Under the pieces are notes generated by a model, which saw nothing but the letters and a program-made list of their open reading frames with translations, did not search any database and had not been told where the DNA came from. The translations under genes and the position numbers were made by a program. Source: Caryophanales bacterium (GTDB lineage: Bacteria; Bacillota_I; Bacilli_A; RFN20; CAG-826). From it: 34,039 nucleotides of DNA. Location: positions 1-34,039 of the forward strand of contig JAEEHE010000055.1 in the NCBI GenBank assembly GCA_016280685.1. The letters run 5' to 3'. Shown here in pieces: positions 1 through 8,603 of this stretch (position 1 is its first letter; every line of letters begins with the position of its first letter).

Positions 1-648
1 CGTGTTATCGACTTCAAACGTAATAAAGACAATATCCCAGCGGTTGTTAAAACTATCGAATACGATCCCAACCGCAATGCGAATATCTGCTTAGTCTGCT
101 ACGCGGATGGCGAAAAGCGCTACATCCTCGCTCCCAAGGATGTGAAAGTCGGTTACAAGGTTATCTCCGGTGAAACCGCTGATATCATGCCTGGTAACGC
201 CTTAAATCTCGGAAACATCCCTGAAGGTACATTCATTCACAATATTGAATTAGTTCCTGGCAAGGGTGGACAACTCTGTAGAGCCGCCGGTGCCGCAGCC
301 CAAGTGCTCGGTTCCGAAGGAAAATATGTCTTAGTCAGACTCGCTTCTGGTGAAGTGAGAAAAATTCTCAAGACCTGCCGTGCGACCATCGGTCAAGTCG
401 GCAATGATGATTGGAACTTAATCAATATCGGTAAAGCCGGTAAAACAAGATGGTTAGGTACCAGACCAACAGTTCGTGGTTCCGTTATGAACCCGAATGA
501 TCACCCCCATGGTGGTGGTGAAGGTAAGTGTCCTGTGGGTAGAGATGCTCCACGTACACCTTGGGGCAAACGCGCTCTCGGTGTGAAGACACGCAATAAC
601 AAGAAAGCCAGCGGCAAGTTAATCGTCCGTCGCCGCAATGGTAAATAG
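1..648 (+). CDS. rplB: 50S ribosomal protein L2, partial (5' end outside the window)
   Basis: L2 binds 23S rRNA, helps join the subunits and supports the peptidyl-transferase centre. The frame is open from base 1, so the first roughly 60 residues of a normally ~275-residue protein lie upstream; the first ATG at 142 is internal, because the codons before it read as typical L2 ([20 protein letters not shown]). The conserved late motif [12 protein letters not shown] is followed by the usual basic tail ending RRRNGK. It is the first visible gene of the S10-spc-alpha superoperon, 20 nt before rpsS. Identity is certain; only the start is missing. Confidence 0.98.
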   Translation, partial: RVIDFKRNKDNIPAVVKTIEYDPNRNANICLVCYADGEKRYILAPKDVKVGYKVISGETADIMPGNALNLGNIPEGTFIHNIELVPGKGGQLCRAAGAAAQVLGSEGKYVLVRLASGEVRKILKTCRATIGQVGNDDWNLINIGKAGKTRWLGTRPTVRGSVMNPNDHPHGGGEGKCPVGRDAPRTPWGKRALGVKTRNNKKASGKLIVRRRNGK

Positions 649-668
649 AAGCAAAGGAGGAAAATGAT

Positions 669-962
669 ATGGCAAGAAGTTTAAATAAAGGCCCCTTCGT
701 CGATGAACATTTGATGAAGAAAGTCGAAGCTTTAAATGCTACGAACAAAAAAGAAATCATTAAAACATGGTCTCGTCGTTCCACCATCTTCCCAGAATTC
801 GTTGGCCACACCTTTGCGGTCTATAACGGAAAAGAACACATCACAGTCTATGTGACTGAAGATATGGTCGGACACAAACTCGGTGAATTCGCTCCTACAA
901 GAAAATTCACTGGACATACAGGCCACACCGCGGAAGACAAAGCCGCTGCGGCCGCTAAATAG
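669..962 (+). CDS. rpsS: 30S ribosomal protein S19
   Basis: S19 sits in the head of the small subunit, forms a complex with S13 and contacts the A-site tRNA. The 97-residue product has the family landmarks [10 protein letters not shown] near the N-terminus, [16 protein letters not shown] in the middle and [14 protein letters not shown] near the C-terminus. It ends in a short alanine/lysine tail. The ATG follows a strong AAAGGAGG; an out-of-frame ATG at 664 lies between the SD and the real start but opens no S19 frame. It has the normal position between L2 and L22. Confidence 0.98.
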   Translation: MARSLNKGPFVDEHLMKKVEALNATNKKEIIKTWSRRSTIFPEFVGHTFAVYNGKEHITVYVTEDMVGHKLGEFAPTRKFTGHTGHTAEDKAAAAAK

Positions 963-975
963 GAGGTAACTACTG

Positions 976-1419
976 ATGGCAGAAGAAAAGAAAACAGCTA
1001 AGAAAGCCGTTAAAGAGCCAAAAGAAGCTCCTAAAAAAGCCAAAAAAGAAGAAAAGAAAGTTGAAGCACCCAAGAAACCTGCTCCAACAGAAGCCAGAGC
1101 CATTGCTAAAAATGTGAGAATCACTCCACGTAAAGCGAGACTCGTCATGGACTTAGTCCGTGGTAAAGATGTCAAAGAAGCGCTCGGTATCCTCTCTAAT
1201 GTTAATCGCGCTGCGAGCGAACCCGTGATGAAATTAATCAAGAGTGCCGCTGCTAACGCCACCAACAACTTCGGTATGGATGCTGATAGCTTATACATCG
1301 CACAAATCTGGGCCAATGATGGTCTCAGAATGAAAAGATACTTACCCAGAGCGAAAGGTTCCGCTTCAGGTTTAGTAAAAAGAAATTCCCACTTATATGT
1401 GGTAGTGAAAATGAGATAG
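976..1419 (+). CDS. rplV: 50S ribosomal protein L22 with a Lys/Ala/Glu-rich N-terminal extension
   Basis: L22 lines the peptide exit tunnel. The conserved core begins around residue 40 (ARAIAKNVRITPRKARLVMD) and ends with HLYVVVKMR. Bacterial L22 is usually about 110-115 residues; this one has 147 because of about 38 extra N-terminal residues starting [10 protein letters not shown] and rich in Lys, Ala, Glu and Pro. The extension is in frame behind a good SD (AGGAGG 13 nt upstream of the ATG), so it is probably translated. Its first 14 codons match those of rplE at 38 of 42 bases. The extension is predicted disordered and its role is unknown. Confidence 0.96.
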   Translation: MAEEKKTAKKAVKEPKEAPKKAKKEEKKVEAPKKPAPTEARAIAKNVRITPRKARLVMDLVRGKDVKEALGILSNVNRAASEPVMKLIKSAAANATNNFGMDADSLYIAQIWANDGLRMKRYLPRAKGSASGLVKRNSHLYVVVKMR

Positions 1420-1437
1420 GAGGAATGACAAAAAACT

Positions 1438-2115
1438 ATGGGTCAAAAAGTTAATCCAGTAGGTATGCGTGTTGGTATCAACCGTGATTGGAATTCACGT
1501 TGGTATGCTAACGATAGAGAATACCATGTGTTCCTCAACGAAGATATTAAGATTCGTAAATATCTCGAAAAGAACCTCAAAGATGCCTTACTTTCCCACG
1601 TTGAAATCGAAAGAACCAAGAACGACAAAGGTTATGGCTTAGTCATTTCCGTCTTCGTCGCTCGTCCTGGTGTTGTCATCGGTCAAGAAGGTAAGAACAT
1701 CAATAAACTTAAAGAAGATTTAAGTAAATTATTAAAGAACAACGAAATCCGCATCGAAACAGTCGAAGTCAAAAACCCTGATTTAGATGCTACCATCGTT
1801 GCGCAAAGCATTGGACAACAACTCGAAGCTCGTGCCTCCTTCAGAAGTGCACAAAAGAAAGCTATTCAAAGAGTTCGTAAAGCAGGCGCAAAAGGATGCC
1901 GTACCCTAGTCTCTGGTAGATTAGGTGGTGCTGACATCGCTCGTAGCGAAGGTTATAAAGAAGGTATCATTCCTCTTCATACCCTCCGTAGCGATATCGA
2001 CTATGCTTGCTATCACGCTGCTACACAATATGGCCGCTTAGGCGTTAAAGTGTGGATCTGCCGTGGTGAAATTCGTCCAGAACTTGCTAAGAAAAATAGT
2101 GAGAAAGGAGAATAG
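1438..2115 (+). CDS. rpsC: 30S ribosomal protein S3
   Basis: S3 lies at the mRNA entry side of the 30S head. The 225-residue protein starts [13 protein letters not shown] as is typical and carries the KH-type RNA-binding loop GQEG at about residues 82-85. Its C-terminal half holds the conserved [18 protein letters not shown] and TLRSDIDYA blocks. Length is normal for the family. The gene is preceded by AGGAGG and ends 2 nt before rplP, so translation of the two is probably coupled. Confidence 0.98.
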   Translation: MGQKVNPVGMRVGINRDWNSRWYANDREYHVFLNEDIKIRKYLEKNLKDALLSHVEIERTKNDKGYGLVISVFVARPGVVIGQEGKNINKLKEDLSKLLKNNEIRIETVEVKNPDLDATIVAQSIGQQLEARASFRSAQKKAIQRVRKAGAKGCRTLVSGRLGGADIARSEGYKEGIIPLHTLRSDIDYACYHAATQYGRLGVKVWICRGEIRPELAKKNSEKGE

Positions 2116-2117
2116 TC

Positions 2118-2531
2118 ATGTTACAACCAAAAAGAACAAAGTATCGTCGTCCTCATATCTTAAAATATGAAGGCAAAGCTACTGCCGGCACAACCGTAGC
2201 CTTTGGTGAATATGGCTTAGTCGCCTTAGAAGGAACATGGATCACCGCTCGTCAAATCGAAGCTGCTCGTATCGTCATGTCCCGTTACACCAAAAGAGGT
2301 GGAAATGTGTACATCCGCATCTTCCCCCAATTAGCCAAAACCAAGAAACCTGCCGAAGTCCGTATGGGTTCCGGTAAAGGTTCCCCAGAAGAATGGGTAG
2401 CCGTCGTCAAACAAGGCACTGTCATGTTTGAAATGAATGGTGTGGCCGAGAACGTCGCTCGCGAAGCTCTCCGCTTAGCCGCTTACAAGCTCCCCATCAA
2501 ATGTAAAGTCGTCAAGAAAGGTGAGGAATAA
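2118..2531 (+). CDS. rplP: 50S ribosomal protein L16
   Basis: L16 helps position the A-site tRNA acceptor end. The 137 residues match the family length and show [10 protein letters not shown] at the start, [20 protein letters not shown], and the [16 protein letters not shown] block followed by the [13 protein letters not shown] helix. An SD (AAAGGAG) lies inside the end of rpsC. Its position between S3 and L29 is canonical. No unusual features. Confidence 0.98.
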   Translation: MLQPKRTKYRRPHILKYEGKATAGTTVAFGEYGLVALEGTWITARQIEAARIVMSRYTKRGGNVYIRIFPQLAKTKKPAEVRMGSGKGSPEEWVAVVKQGTVMFEMNGVAENVAREALRLAAYKLPIKCKVVKKGEE

Positions 2532-2534
2532 TTT

Positions 2535-2735
2535 ATGAAGATTAATGAAGTTCGTGAATTAAGTACGAGTGAATTAAAAGACAAATTATACTCACTCAAA
2601 GAACAACTCTTCGAACTCCGTAGAAAGAAAGCTGTCGGAGCACTCGAAAGAGGTGAAGACGTCATCGGCGTCAGAAAAGATATCGCCCGCATTAACTTAG
2701 TGTTACGCGAACGCGAATTAGCAGAGAATAAATAA
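2535..2735 (+). CDS. rpmC: 50S ribosomal protein L29
   Basis: L29 is a small two-helix protein near the tunnel exit, next to L23 and the chaperone and SRP docking site. The 66 residues contain the characteristic [23 protein letters not shown] and a final arginine-rich helix with [16 protein letters not shown]. The ATG follows rplP after 3 nt, with GGTGAGG as SD inside the previous gene. Normal length. Confidence 0.97.
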   Translation: MKINEVRELSTSELKDKLYSLKEQLFELRRKKAVGALERGEDVIGVRKDIARINLVLRERELAENK

Positions 2736-2749
2736 GGAGAAAATTGTCT

Positions 2750-3175
2750 ATGGAAAGAAAAGTTGCTGCTCGTAGAACAGTTCAAGGTGTTGTCGTCAGC
2801 GAAAAGAACGCCAAAACAATTGTCGTCCTCGTTGAAACTCACAAACGCCACAGCAAATACGGCAAACGTGTCAAATATGGTAAAAAATATTACGCACACG
2901 ATGAAAATGAAGTGGCCCACAACGGTGATACAGTCACCATTATGGAATGCCGTAAATTATCCGCTTTAAAACGTTTCAGACTTGTCAGTGTTGATAAGAA
3001 AGCAGAATTATCTGTGAAAGAAGCCGAAGCGGAATTGAAAGCCGAAGAATTAGGCGAAAAACCAGTCGAAGAAAAAGTAGAAGAAGTCGAAGCTCCTAAA
3101 GAAGAAGCTAAGAAACCTGCTGCTAGAAAGGCTAGTAAAAAAGTTAAAGAAGAAGAAAAGGAGGAAGATAAGTAA
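2750..3175 (+). CDS. rpsQ: 30S ribosomal protein S17 with a long charged C-terminal tail
   Basis: S17 is a primary 16S rRNA binder. The OB-fold core occupies residues 1 to about 85 ([19 protein letters not shown] ... [19 protein letters not shown] ... KRFRLVSV). Bacterial S17 usually stops there; here about 55 more residues follow, almost all Glu, Lys, Ala, Val and Pro, predicted disordered. I chose ATG 2750 because AAGGAGA ends 9 nt before it; a TTG two codons earlier (2744) is in frame but too close to the SD. The stop codon overlaps the rplN start by one base (TAATG), so the two are translationally coupled. Confidence 0.95.
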   Translation: MERKVAARRTVQGVVVSEKNAKTIVVLVETHKRHSKYGKRVKYGKKYYAHDENEVAHNGDTVTIMECRKLSALKRFRLVSVDKKAELSVKEAEAELKAEELGEKPVEEKVEEVEAPKEEAKKPAARKASKKVKEEEKEEDK

Positions 3176-3552
3176 TGATCCAGAAAGAAACCAACCTTGT
3201 TGTCGCTGATAACAGTGGTGCACGTTCTGTTCGTGCTTTCACCCTCTATGGCGGTTCTTGGAAGAAATCCGCCACTGTCGGAGATATCATCAAATGTGCT
3301 GTTAAGGATGCTATTCCTAACGGCAAAGTGAAAAAAGGTGATGTCGTCCGTTGTGTCATCGTGAGAACTAAACACGCCATCAACAGACCCGATGGTTCAA
3401 CCATTGCCTTTGATGATAACGCGGTAGTTATTATTAATGATGATAACGCGCCCGTAGGTACACGTGTATTCGGTCCTGTGGCTCGTGAATTAAGAGATAA
3501 AGGACAAGAAGGATTTATGAAAATCGTCTCTCTTGCTCCTGAAGTGTTATAA
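3175..3552 (+). CDS. rplN: 50S ribosomal protein L14
   Basis: L14 forms part of the bridge to 16S helix 44. The 125-residue sequence begins [19 protein letters not shown] as in the family and contains VKRGD-like [16 protein letters not shown] and the C-terminal [24 protein letters not shown] pattern. Bacterial L14 is usually 122 residues; the extra residues are in the loop [12 protein letters not shown] and in DKGQEGFM. The start overlaps the rpsQ stop, with GGAGG 12 nt upstream. Confidence 0.98.
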   Translation: MIQKETNLVVADNSGARSVRAFTLYGGSWKKSATVGDIIKCAVKDAIPNGKVKKGDVVRCVIVRTKHAINRPDGSTIAFDDNAVVIINDDNAPVGTRVFGPVARELRDKGQEGFMKIVSLAPEVL

Positions 3553-3569
3553 GAAGGAGGAAACGTTCA

Positions 3570-3875
3570 ATGAATTTACGTACTGGTGATAAAGTTATCG
3601 TTATCGCAGGTCGCGATAAAGGTAAAGAAGGAACAATTCAAAAAGTTATTCCAGAATCCAACCGTGTTGTTGTTGAAGGTGTCAACCTCCGCAAGAAACA
3701 CAAAAAACCCACTCAAGCTAACCCTGATGGTGGCATCGTCGAGATTTATGCTCCTATCGATGCTTCTAACGTCATGTTAGTCGATCCCAAAACCAAAAAA
3801 CCAACCAGAATTGGTCATAAAGTGGTTAAGGGCAAAAAAGTCCGCTATGCCAAAAAGAGCGGCACCGTGCTATAA
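3570..3875 (+). CDS. rplX: 50S ribosomal protein L24
   Basis: L24 is an early assembly initiator of the large subunit. The 101 residues contain a KOW motif ([21 protein letters not shown], residues 3-23) and the conserved [14 protein letters not shown]. The C-terminal part ([20 protein letters not shown]) matches the family. AAGGAGG precedes the ATG, and the gene sits in the usual L14-L24-L5 order. Confidence 0.98.
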   Translation: MNLRTGDKVIVIAGRDKGKEGTIQKVIPESNRVVVEGVNLRKKHKKPTQANPDGGIVEIYAPIDASNVMLVDPKTKKPTRIGHKVVKGKKVRYAKKSGTVL

Positions 3876-3889
3876 GGAGGAAATAACAA

Positions 3890-4555
3890 ATGGCAGAAGA
3901 AAAGAAAACAGCCAAGAAAACTGTTAAAGAAGCCGAAGCTCCTAAAGCAGAGGTGAAAAAAGAAGCCCCCAAGGCCAGTAAAAAGACCGGTAAGGGTAAC
4001 AAAAAAGCGGCCATCGTCAACCGTTTACAAGTTAAATACGAAAACGAAGTCAGAAAAGCCTTATTAGAAAAATTCAATTATTCTTCTACTATGGAAATTC
4101 CTGCCCTCAACAAAATCGTCATTAACATCGGTGTTGGTGATGCCACACAAGATGGCAAACGCTTAGAAGAAGCTGTTGCCGAATTAACACAAATTTCTGG
4201 TCAAAAACCAGTTATTACTAAAGCGAAGAAATCTATCGCTGCCTTCAAATTAAGAGAAGGTCAAGAAATCGGTTGTAAAGTCACTCTTAGAGGTTTAAGA
4301 ATGTGGGACTTCTTCGATAAGTTAGTCTCCATCTCTCTCCCTCGTGTTAGAGACTTCCGTGGTGTCTCTAGAAACGCCTTTGATGGTCGTGGTAGTTACA
4401 CCTTAGGTGTCAAAGAACAATTAATCTTCCCCGAAATCGACTACGATAAAGTGGCCAAAGTTCGTGGTATGGATATTGTCATCGTGACCACCGCTAAAAC
4501 CGACAAAGAAGCGTATGCCTTATTAGAATTATTAGGCATGCCCTTCGCCCGCTAG
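3890..4555 (+). CDS. rplE: 50S ribosomal protein L5 with a Lys/Ala-rich N-terminal extension
   Basis: L5 binds 5S rRNA in the central protuberance. The core starts near residue 45 ([20 protein letters not shown]) and contains [29 protein letters not shown] and the [18 protein letters not shown]-terminus. Usual length is about 180; this has 221 because of about 40 N-terminal residues starting [10 protein letters not shown]. This extension closely resembles that on L22, 2.9 kb upstream. AAGGAGG lies 9 nt before the ATG, which supports translation from it; a shorter start is unlikely because no SD precedes a later ATG. Confidence 0.96.
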   Translation: MAEEKKTAKKTVKEAEAPKAEVKKEAPKASKKTGKGNKKAAIVNRLQVKYENEVRKALLEKFNYSSTMEIPALNKIVINIGVGDATQDGKRLEEAVAELTQISGQKPVITKAKKSIAAFKLREGQEIGCKVTLRGLRMWDFFDKLVSISLPRVRDFRGVSRNAFDGRGSYTLGVKEQLIFPEIDYDKVAKVRGMDIVIVTTAKTDKEAYALLELLGMPFAR

Positions 4556-4569
4556 AAAGGAGAACGACA

Positions 4570-4755
4570 ATGGCAAAAACTAGTTTAAAAGTTCGTCAAT
4601 CTAGACCCCAAAAATATAAGGTCAGAGAATACACTCGTTGTGAACGCTGTGGTCGTCCCCATTCAGTGTATAGCAAATTCCATTTATGCCGTATTTGCAT
4701 TAGAGAATTAGCCTATAGAGGCGAAATCCCCGGCATGAAGAAATCATCTTGGTAA
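4570..4755 (+). CDS. rpsN: 30S ribosomal protein S14, zinc-binding type
   Basis: S14 helps assemble the 30S head. At 61 residues this is the short C+ form with a zinc ribbon: Cys24, Cys27, Cys40 and Cys43 (CERC ... CRIC). The C-terminus IPGMKKSSW is typical. The tail tells it apart from the longer zinc-free paralogue used in zinc starvation, which is not seen in this window. SD AAAGGAG precedes the ATG. Confidence 0.98.
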   Translation: MAKTSLKVRQSRPQKYKVREYTRCERCGRPHSVYSKFHLCRICIRELAYRGEIPGMKKSSW

Positions 4756-4778
4756 GATAAGGAGGATATCGATTAATT

Positions 4779-5171
4779 ATGATGACTGATCCAATTGCGG
4801 ATATGCTTACCCGCATTAGAAACGCAAATGCATTAAAATACGAATCTGTCAAATTACCTTCATCCAAGATGAAAGTGGAAATTGCCAAGATTCTTAAAGA
4901 AGAAGGCTTCATCGCCGAATATAAAGTCCGTGGTGAAGTGAAAAAAGAGTTAACCATCACTCTTAAATACGCTGCTGATGGCACTAGAGTTATCTCCGGT
5001 TTAAAGAAAATCTCTAAACCAGGTCTCCGTGTGAACGTCGGTTGTGAAAAACTTCCTAAAGTCTTAAAAGGCTTAGGTATTGCTATTATTTCTACCTCCC
5101 AAGGTGTGATGACTGACGCAAAAGCCAGAACCCTCGGAATCGGTGGTGAAGTAATCGCTTATGTCTGGTAG
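4779..5171 (+). CDS. rpsH: 30S ribosomal protein S8
   Basis: S8 binds 16S helix 21 and in several bacteria represses its own operon by binding a similar site on the spc mRNA. The 130 residues start with tandem methionines ([20 protein letters not shown] at 4779 and 4782) and end with [11 protein letters not shown], as usual. AAGGAGG lies about 13 nt upstream of the first ATG, so either ATG could be used. I see no obvious S8-binding mimic in the short gaps of this operon. Confidence 0.98.
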   Translation: MMTDPIADMLTRIRNANALKYESVKLPSSKMKVEIAKILKEEGFIAEYKVRGEVKKELTITLKYAADGTRVISGLKKISKPGLRVNVGCEKLPKVLKGLGIAIISTSQGVMTDAKARTLGIGGEVIAYVW

Positions 5172-5182
5172 GAGGAAAGAAT

Positions 5183-5728
5183 ATGTCACGTATTGGTAAT
5201 AAACATATCGTTCTCCCTGCTGGAGTGACTGTCGAAGTCAAAGAAAACAGTGTCTTAGTTAAAGGTCCTAAAGGTGAATTATTAGTCCCTGTTAATCAAG
5301 GCATCACCGTCAAGGTCGAAGGCACAACCGTTATTTGCGAAAGAGCAAATGAACAAAAACAAACCAAACAAAACCATGGTACCACTCGTGCTAACATCGC
5401 TAATGCGGTGCACGGCGTCTCTCAAGGTTTCCAAAAATCCTTAGAGATGAAAGGTATCGGTTACAAAGCCCAAATGAAAGGCCAAGCCGTGGAATTATGG
5501 GCCGGATATAGCCACACCGTGGTTATCGAACCTGATAAAGGTGTCAGAATTAGCTTACCATCTCCTACTGAAATCCTCTGCGAAGGTATTGATAGACAAG
5601 CCGTTGGTCAAACCGCTGCAAGAATTCGTGAAGTGAGAAAACCTGAACCATACTTAGGTAAAGGTATTCGTTATAAGGGCGAATATGTCGCCACTAAAGA
5701 AGGTAAGCGCGCTGGCGCTGGTAAGTAA
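5183..5728 (+). CDS. rplF: 50S ribosomal protein L6
   Basis: L6 lies near the factor-binding site at the base of the L7/L12 stalk. The 181 residues contain the two repeated L6 domains; MSRIGNKHIVLPAGVTVEV opens the first, and the second has GIDRQAVGQTAARIREVRKPEPYLGKGIRYKGE, the family signature. Length is normal. AGGAGG lies 9 nt before the ATG, overlapping the end of rpsH. Confidence 0.98.
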   Translation: MSRIGNKHIVLPAGVTVEVKENSVLVKGPKGELLVPVNQGITVKVEGTTVICERANEQKQTKQNHGTTRANIANAVHGVSQGFQKSLEMKGIGYKAQMKGQAVELWAGYSHTVVIEPDKGVRISLPSPTEILCEGIDRQAVGQTAARIREVRKPEPYLGKGIRYKGEYVATKEGKRAGAGK

Positions 5729-5746
5729 GAAAGGAGTTAAAGAAAT

Positions 5747-6103
5747 ATGGTTACTAAACAAAGTAAAAATATCGCTCGTGTGAGAAGACACGCTCGTGTC
5801 AGAGCCAAGATTTCTGGTACTGCCGAAACTCCTCGTCTCTGCTTATACCGCTCCAATAAGAACATCGAAGCGCAAATTATCGATGATGTGAAAGGTGTCA
5901 CTTTAGTGGCCTCCTCTTCCTCAGCCTTAAAATTAGCTAACGGTTCTAATATTGAAGCCGCTGCGCAAGTTGGTAAGGATATCGCTGAAAAAGCCCTTGC
6001 TAAGAAAATCGAAAAAGTGGTCTTTGATAGATCTGGTTATGTGTATCATGGCCGTGTCAAAGCCCTTGCTGAAGCCGCTCGTGAAGCTGGCTTAAAATTC
6101 TAA
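5747..6103 (+). CDS. rplR: 50S ribosomal protein L18
   Basis: L18 binds 5S rRNA together with L5. The 118 residues include [32 protein letters not shown] and the C-terminus [26 protein letters not shown]. Length is typical. Its TAA overlaps an ATG (6103) often taken as the start of rpsE, but the rpsE SD lies after that ATG (see rpsE). Confidence 0.98.
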   Translation: MVTKQSKNIARVRRHARVRAKISGTAETPRLCLYRSNKNIEAQIIDDVKGVTLVASSSSALKLANGSNIEAAAQVGKDIAEKALAKKIEKVVFDRSGYVYHGRVKALAEAAREAGLKF

Positions 6104-6117
6104 TGGAGGATAGACAC

Positions 6118-6750
6118 ATGGAAGAAGAAAAAGTTGTTGTTGCTGAACAAGCCGCACAAGAAGCTCCTGCTGCTGAAGCTCCAAAAGAACAAGGTGAACA
6201 TCGTAGAGATCCTCGTGGTCCCCGTGGTGATAGACGTCCTAGAGGCGATCGCCGTGGTAACGACAAGAGAGATCGTCGTGATGAACCCAAAGAATTTGAA
6301 GAACGTGTAGTCTTCATTAACCGTGTCAGTAAGACCGTCAAAGGTGGACGTCGTATGAAATTCTCCGCCCTTGTCGTCGTCGGTGACCACAAAGGTAGAT
6401 ATGGCTTCGGTATCGGCAAAGCCGCTGAAGTCCCAGATGCTATTAAGAAAGCTAGCGAATCCGCTAAGAAAGATCTCCACAATATCGTTTTAGTGAAAGG
6501 TCAAACCTTATCTCACGAAATTATCGGTAAATGGGGTGCTTGTAGTGTCTTATTAAAACCAGCCCCAGAAGGTACTGGAATTATCGCTGGTGGTCCAGTT
6601 CGTGCGGTTTTGGAATTAGCCGGTGTTGAAAACGTCTGTTCCAAAGTCTACGGTAGTAGAGCTCCAATTAACATCGTGAGAGCTACCAACCAAGGCTTAA
6701 TGAACCTCAAGAGCTACAAGGAAATGAAAGCCCTTCGTGGCAAAGAATAA
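6118..6750 (+). CDS. rpsE: 30S ribosomal protein S5 with an Arg/Asp/Gly-rich N-terminal extension
   Basis: S5 takes part in decoding accuracy and mRNA unwinding. The core begins near residue 58 ([32 protein letters not shown], then [19 protein letters not shown]) and ends in the S5 C-terminal domain with [23 protein letters not shown] chose ATG 6118 because GGAGGA (6105-6110) lies 7 nt before it; the in-frame ATG at 6103 precedes the SD. The first ~55 residues are extra: an acidic/alanine part ([16 protein letters not shown]), then repeats of [12 protein letters not shown] type, which look like a disordered RNA-contacting tail of the kind known in some Mollicutes S5 proteins. Confidence 0.96.
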   Translation: MEEEKVVVAEQAAQEAPAAEAPKEQGEHRRDPRGPRGDRRPRGDRRGNDKRDRRDEPKEFEERVVFINRVSKTVKGGRRMKFSALVVVGDHKGRYGFGIGKAAEVPDAIKKASESAKKDLHNIVLVKGQTLSHEIIGKWGACSVLLKPAPEGTGIIAGGPVRAVLELAGVENVCSKVYGSRAPINIVRATNQGLMNLKSYKEMKALRGKE

Positions 6751-6751
6751 A

Positions 6752-6774
6752 ATTATCTTATAATAATAGATAAT
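6752..6774. repeat. AT-rich inverted repeat in the gap where rpmD (L30) is absent
   Basis: ATTATCT (6752-6758) and AGATAAT (6768-6774) form a 7-bp inverted repeat around a 9-nt loop containing TATAAT (6760-6765). It lies in the 47-nt gap between rpsE and rplO, the only sizeable gap in this part of the operon and the place where L30 is normally encoded. It could be an mRNA hairpin, a processing site or a weak internal promoter; I cannot tell which. Confidence 0.4.
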
Positions 6775-6797
6775 AGAAAGAATAAGGAGGTGCGCAT

Positions 6798-7238
6798 ATG
6801 AAACTATATGAACTTCAATCAACCGATGGAAGCCGCAAAGCCCATTATCGTAAAGGTAGAGGCTTAGGTTCCGGTAACGGCAAAACCGCCGGTAGTGGTC
6901 ATAAAGGCCAAAACTCCCGTAGTGGTGGCGGTGTCCGTTTAGGTTTCGAAGGTGGTCAATTACCATTATTCCGTGCTTTACCAAAACGCGGATTTAAGAA
7001 CGTCAATCATATCAGTTATGCTGTCGTCAATGTCCAAGATCTTAATAGATTCGAAGACGGCACAGTGGTCTCACCCGCATTGTTAAAAGAAATTGGTTTA
7101 TTAACCAAAGAATATAATGGTTTAAAAGTGTTAGGTGGCGGAAAACTTGAAAAGAAGTTAACTGTCCAAGCTAACGCATTCAGCAAATCTGCGGAAAAGG
7201 CCATTAGCGATGCCGGTGGCAAAATTGAGGTGATCTAA
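6798..7238 (+). CDS. rplO: 50S ribosomal protein L15
   Basis: L15 is a late-assembly protein of the large subunit. The 146 residues show the glycine-rich N-terminal tail ([45 protein letters not shown]) and the globular C-terminal domain. AAGGAGG lies 7 nt before the ATG. It follows rpsE directly because L30 is missing. Confidence 0.98.
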   Translation: MKLYELQSTDGSRKAHYRKGRGLGSGNGKTAGSGHKGQNSRSGGGVRLGFEGGQLPLFRALPKRGFKNVNHISYAVVNVQDLNRFEDGTVVSPALLKEIGLLTKEYNGLKVLGGGKLEKKLTVQANAFSKSAEKAISDAGGKIEVI

Positions 7239-7242
7239 TTCT

Positions 7243-8598
7243 ATGAAAAAGATAGCTTCGATCCTTAAAAATAAAGAAATCATGAATCGTATTTTATTTA
7301 CGATTCTCATCCTCTTTGTCTTCCGTATCGGAGCCCAAATTACAGTTCCGGGGGTTACATTAGGCGAAGATTTAAACAACTATTTGAATAATTCTTACGC
7401 TTTATCCCTCATGAACTTATTGGGTGGTGGAACGCTCCAAAGCTTCTCCATCTTCGCCCTCGGCGTGAGTCCTTACATCACCGCGCAGATTATCGTGGAA
7501 TTATTATCCACCGATGTCTTGCCAGCCTTAACAGAACTCAAACGTCAAGGTCAAAGCGGAAGAAAGAAAATTGAATTAGCCACCCGTTACTTAACATTAA
7601 TGTTAGGTGCGGTGCAAGCCTATGGTATCATCCAAACGATGAAAACCAGTGACGCCATTTCCTTCCAAATGGCTTCGCAAGAATGGCTCACCTATATCTA
7701 CATCATCGTCGTTATGATGGCTGGATCAATGGTGGTTATGTGGCTCGGTGACAGAATTTCTGTCAAAGGTATTGGTAATGGTATCTCTATGATCATCTTT
7801 GCCGGTATCGTCTGCTCCTTACCAAGTCAAATTGGTAATGCCTGGAGCTTATGGGTAACTAACGTGGCCTTACAAGGACAAGATTCCGCTCGTATCGCGG
7901 GTATCTTCAAATTCATCCTTTATATCCTCGCTTACTTACTCATCATTGCGTTCGTGACATTTATCGAACTCTCTAAGAGAAAGATTCCTGTCCAACACAG
8001 TGGTAAAGGCGGTGGCCAAACTCAAAGTATGGCCCGCGCTAGCTTCTTACCAATTAAGATTAACTCCGCTGGTGTCATTCCTGTCATCTTCGCGAGTTCC
8101 ATCTTAATGGCACCAAGCGTCATCGTCGCATTCGTAGATGCCTCTCACTCAAACGACGAATGGTTGAATATATTCCAAACCAGCAAGATGTTTGATATGG
8201 GTGGTTGGCAAATGCCTTGGGGTTTAATTATCTATTTAATCCTCACCATTGCCTTCACATTCTTCTATGCGAATATTCAAATTAATCCAGAGCAACTAGC
8301 GGAAAACTTCCAAAAGAATGGTAGTTATATCCCTGGTATCCATACCGGTAATGAAACCGAACGTTATGTGCGTAAGGTTCTTAACCGTGTCACCCTCCTC
8401 GGTGCTCTTGCCTTAGCCCTTATCGCGGCTTTACCTCCCGTGTTAACCTTGACTGTCTTTAAAGACAATCCAAGCTTAGCCCTCGGTGGTACTGGCTTAA
8501 TCATCGTCGTTGGTGTCGCTCTTGAAGTTAATAACCAAATCGATGGTTTACTCGCTGGTAAATCATTCGACGAAGTTGTGGCTAGTGGAGGACGTTAA
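7243..8598 (+). CDS. secY: Protein translocase channel subunit SecY
   Basis: SecY is the membrane channel of the Sec pathway, which exports the signal-peptide proteins and inserts membrane proteins. The 451-residue protein has the family length and ten hydrophobic segments. Recognisable landmarks are ITVPGV near residue 34, FALGVSPYITAQIIVELL (transmembrane helix 2), the cytosolic loop SKRKIPVQHSGKGG, FLPIKINSAGVIPVIFA and NPEQLAENFQKNGSYIPGI. Start ATG 7243 follows GAGGTGA by 9 nt. It lies between rplO and adk as in most Firmicutes. Confidence 0.98.
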   Translation: MKKIASILKNKEIMNRILFTILILFVFRIGAQITVPGVTLGEDLNNYLNNSYALSLMNLLGGGTLQSFSIFALGVSPYITAQIIVELLSTDVLPALTELKRQGQSGRKKIELATRYLTLMLGAVQAYGIIQTMKTSDAISFQMASQEWLTYIYIIVVMMAGSMVVMWLGDRISVKGIGNGISMIIFAGIVCSLPSQIGNAWSLWVTNVALQGQDSARIAGIFKFILYILAYLLIIAFVTFIELSKRKIPVQHSGKGGGQTQSMARASFLPIKINSAGVIPVIFASSILMAPSVIVAFVDASHSNDEWLNIFQTSKMFDMGGWQMPWGLIIYLILTIAFTFFYANIQINPEQLAENFQKNGSYIPGIHTGNETERYVRKVLNRVTLLGALALALIAALPPVLTLTVFKDNPSLALGGTGLIIVVGVALEVNNQIDGLLAGKSFDEVVASGGR

Positions 8599-8603
8599 TA
8601 TTT

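Noticed and set aside
485..1316. Minus-strand open frames across rpsS and rplV (up to 194 codons)
   Set aside because: They lie opposite certain ribosomal genes, have no SD and their translations look like antisense of those genes.
2744..2749. TTG start for rpsQ two codons before the ATG
   Set aside because: It would sit only 3 nt from the SD AAGGAGA, whereas ATG 2750 has normal 9-nt spacing.
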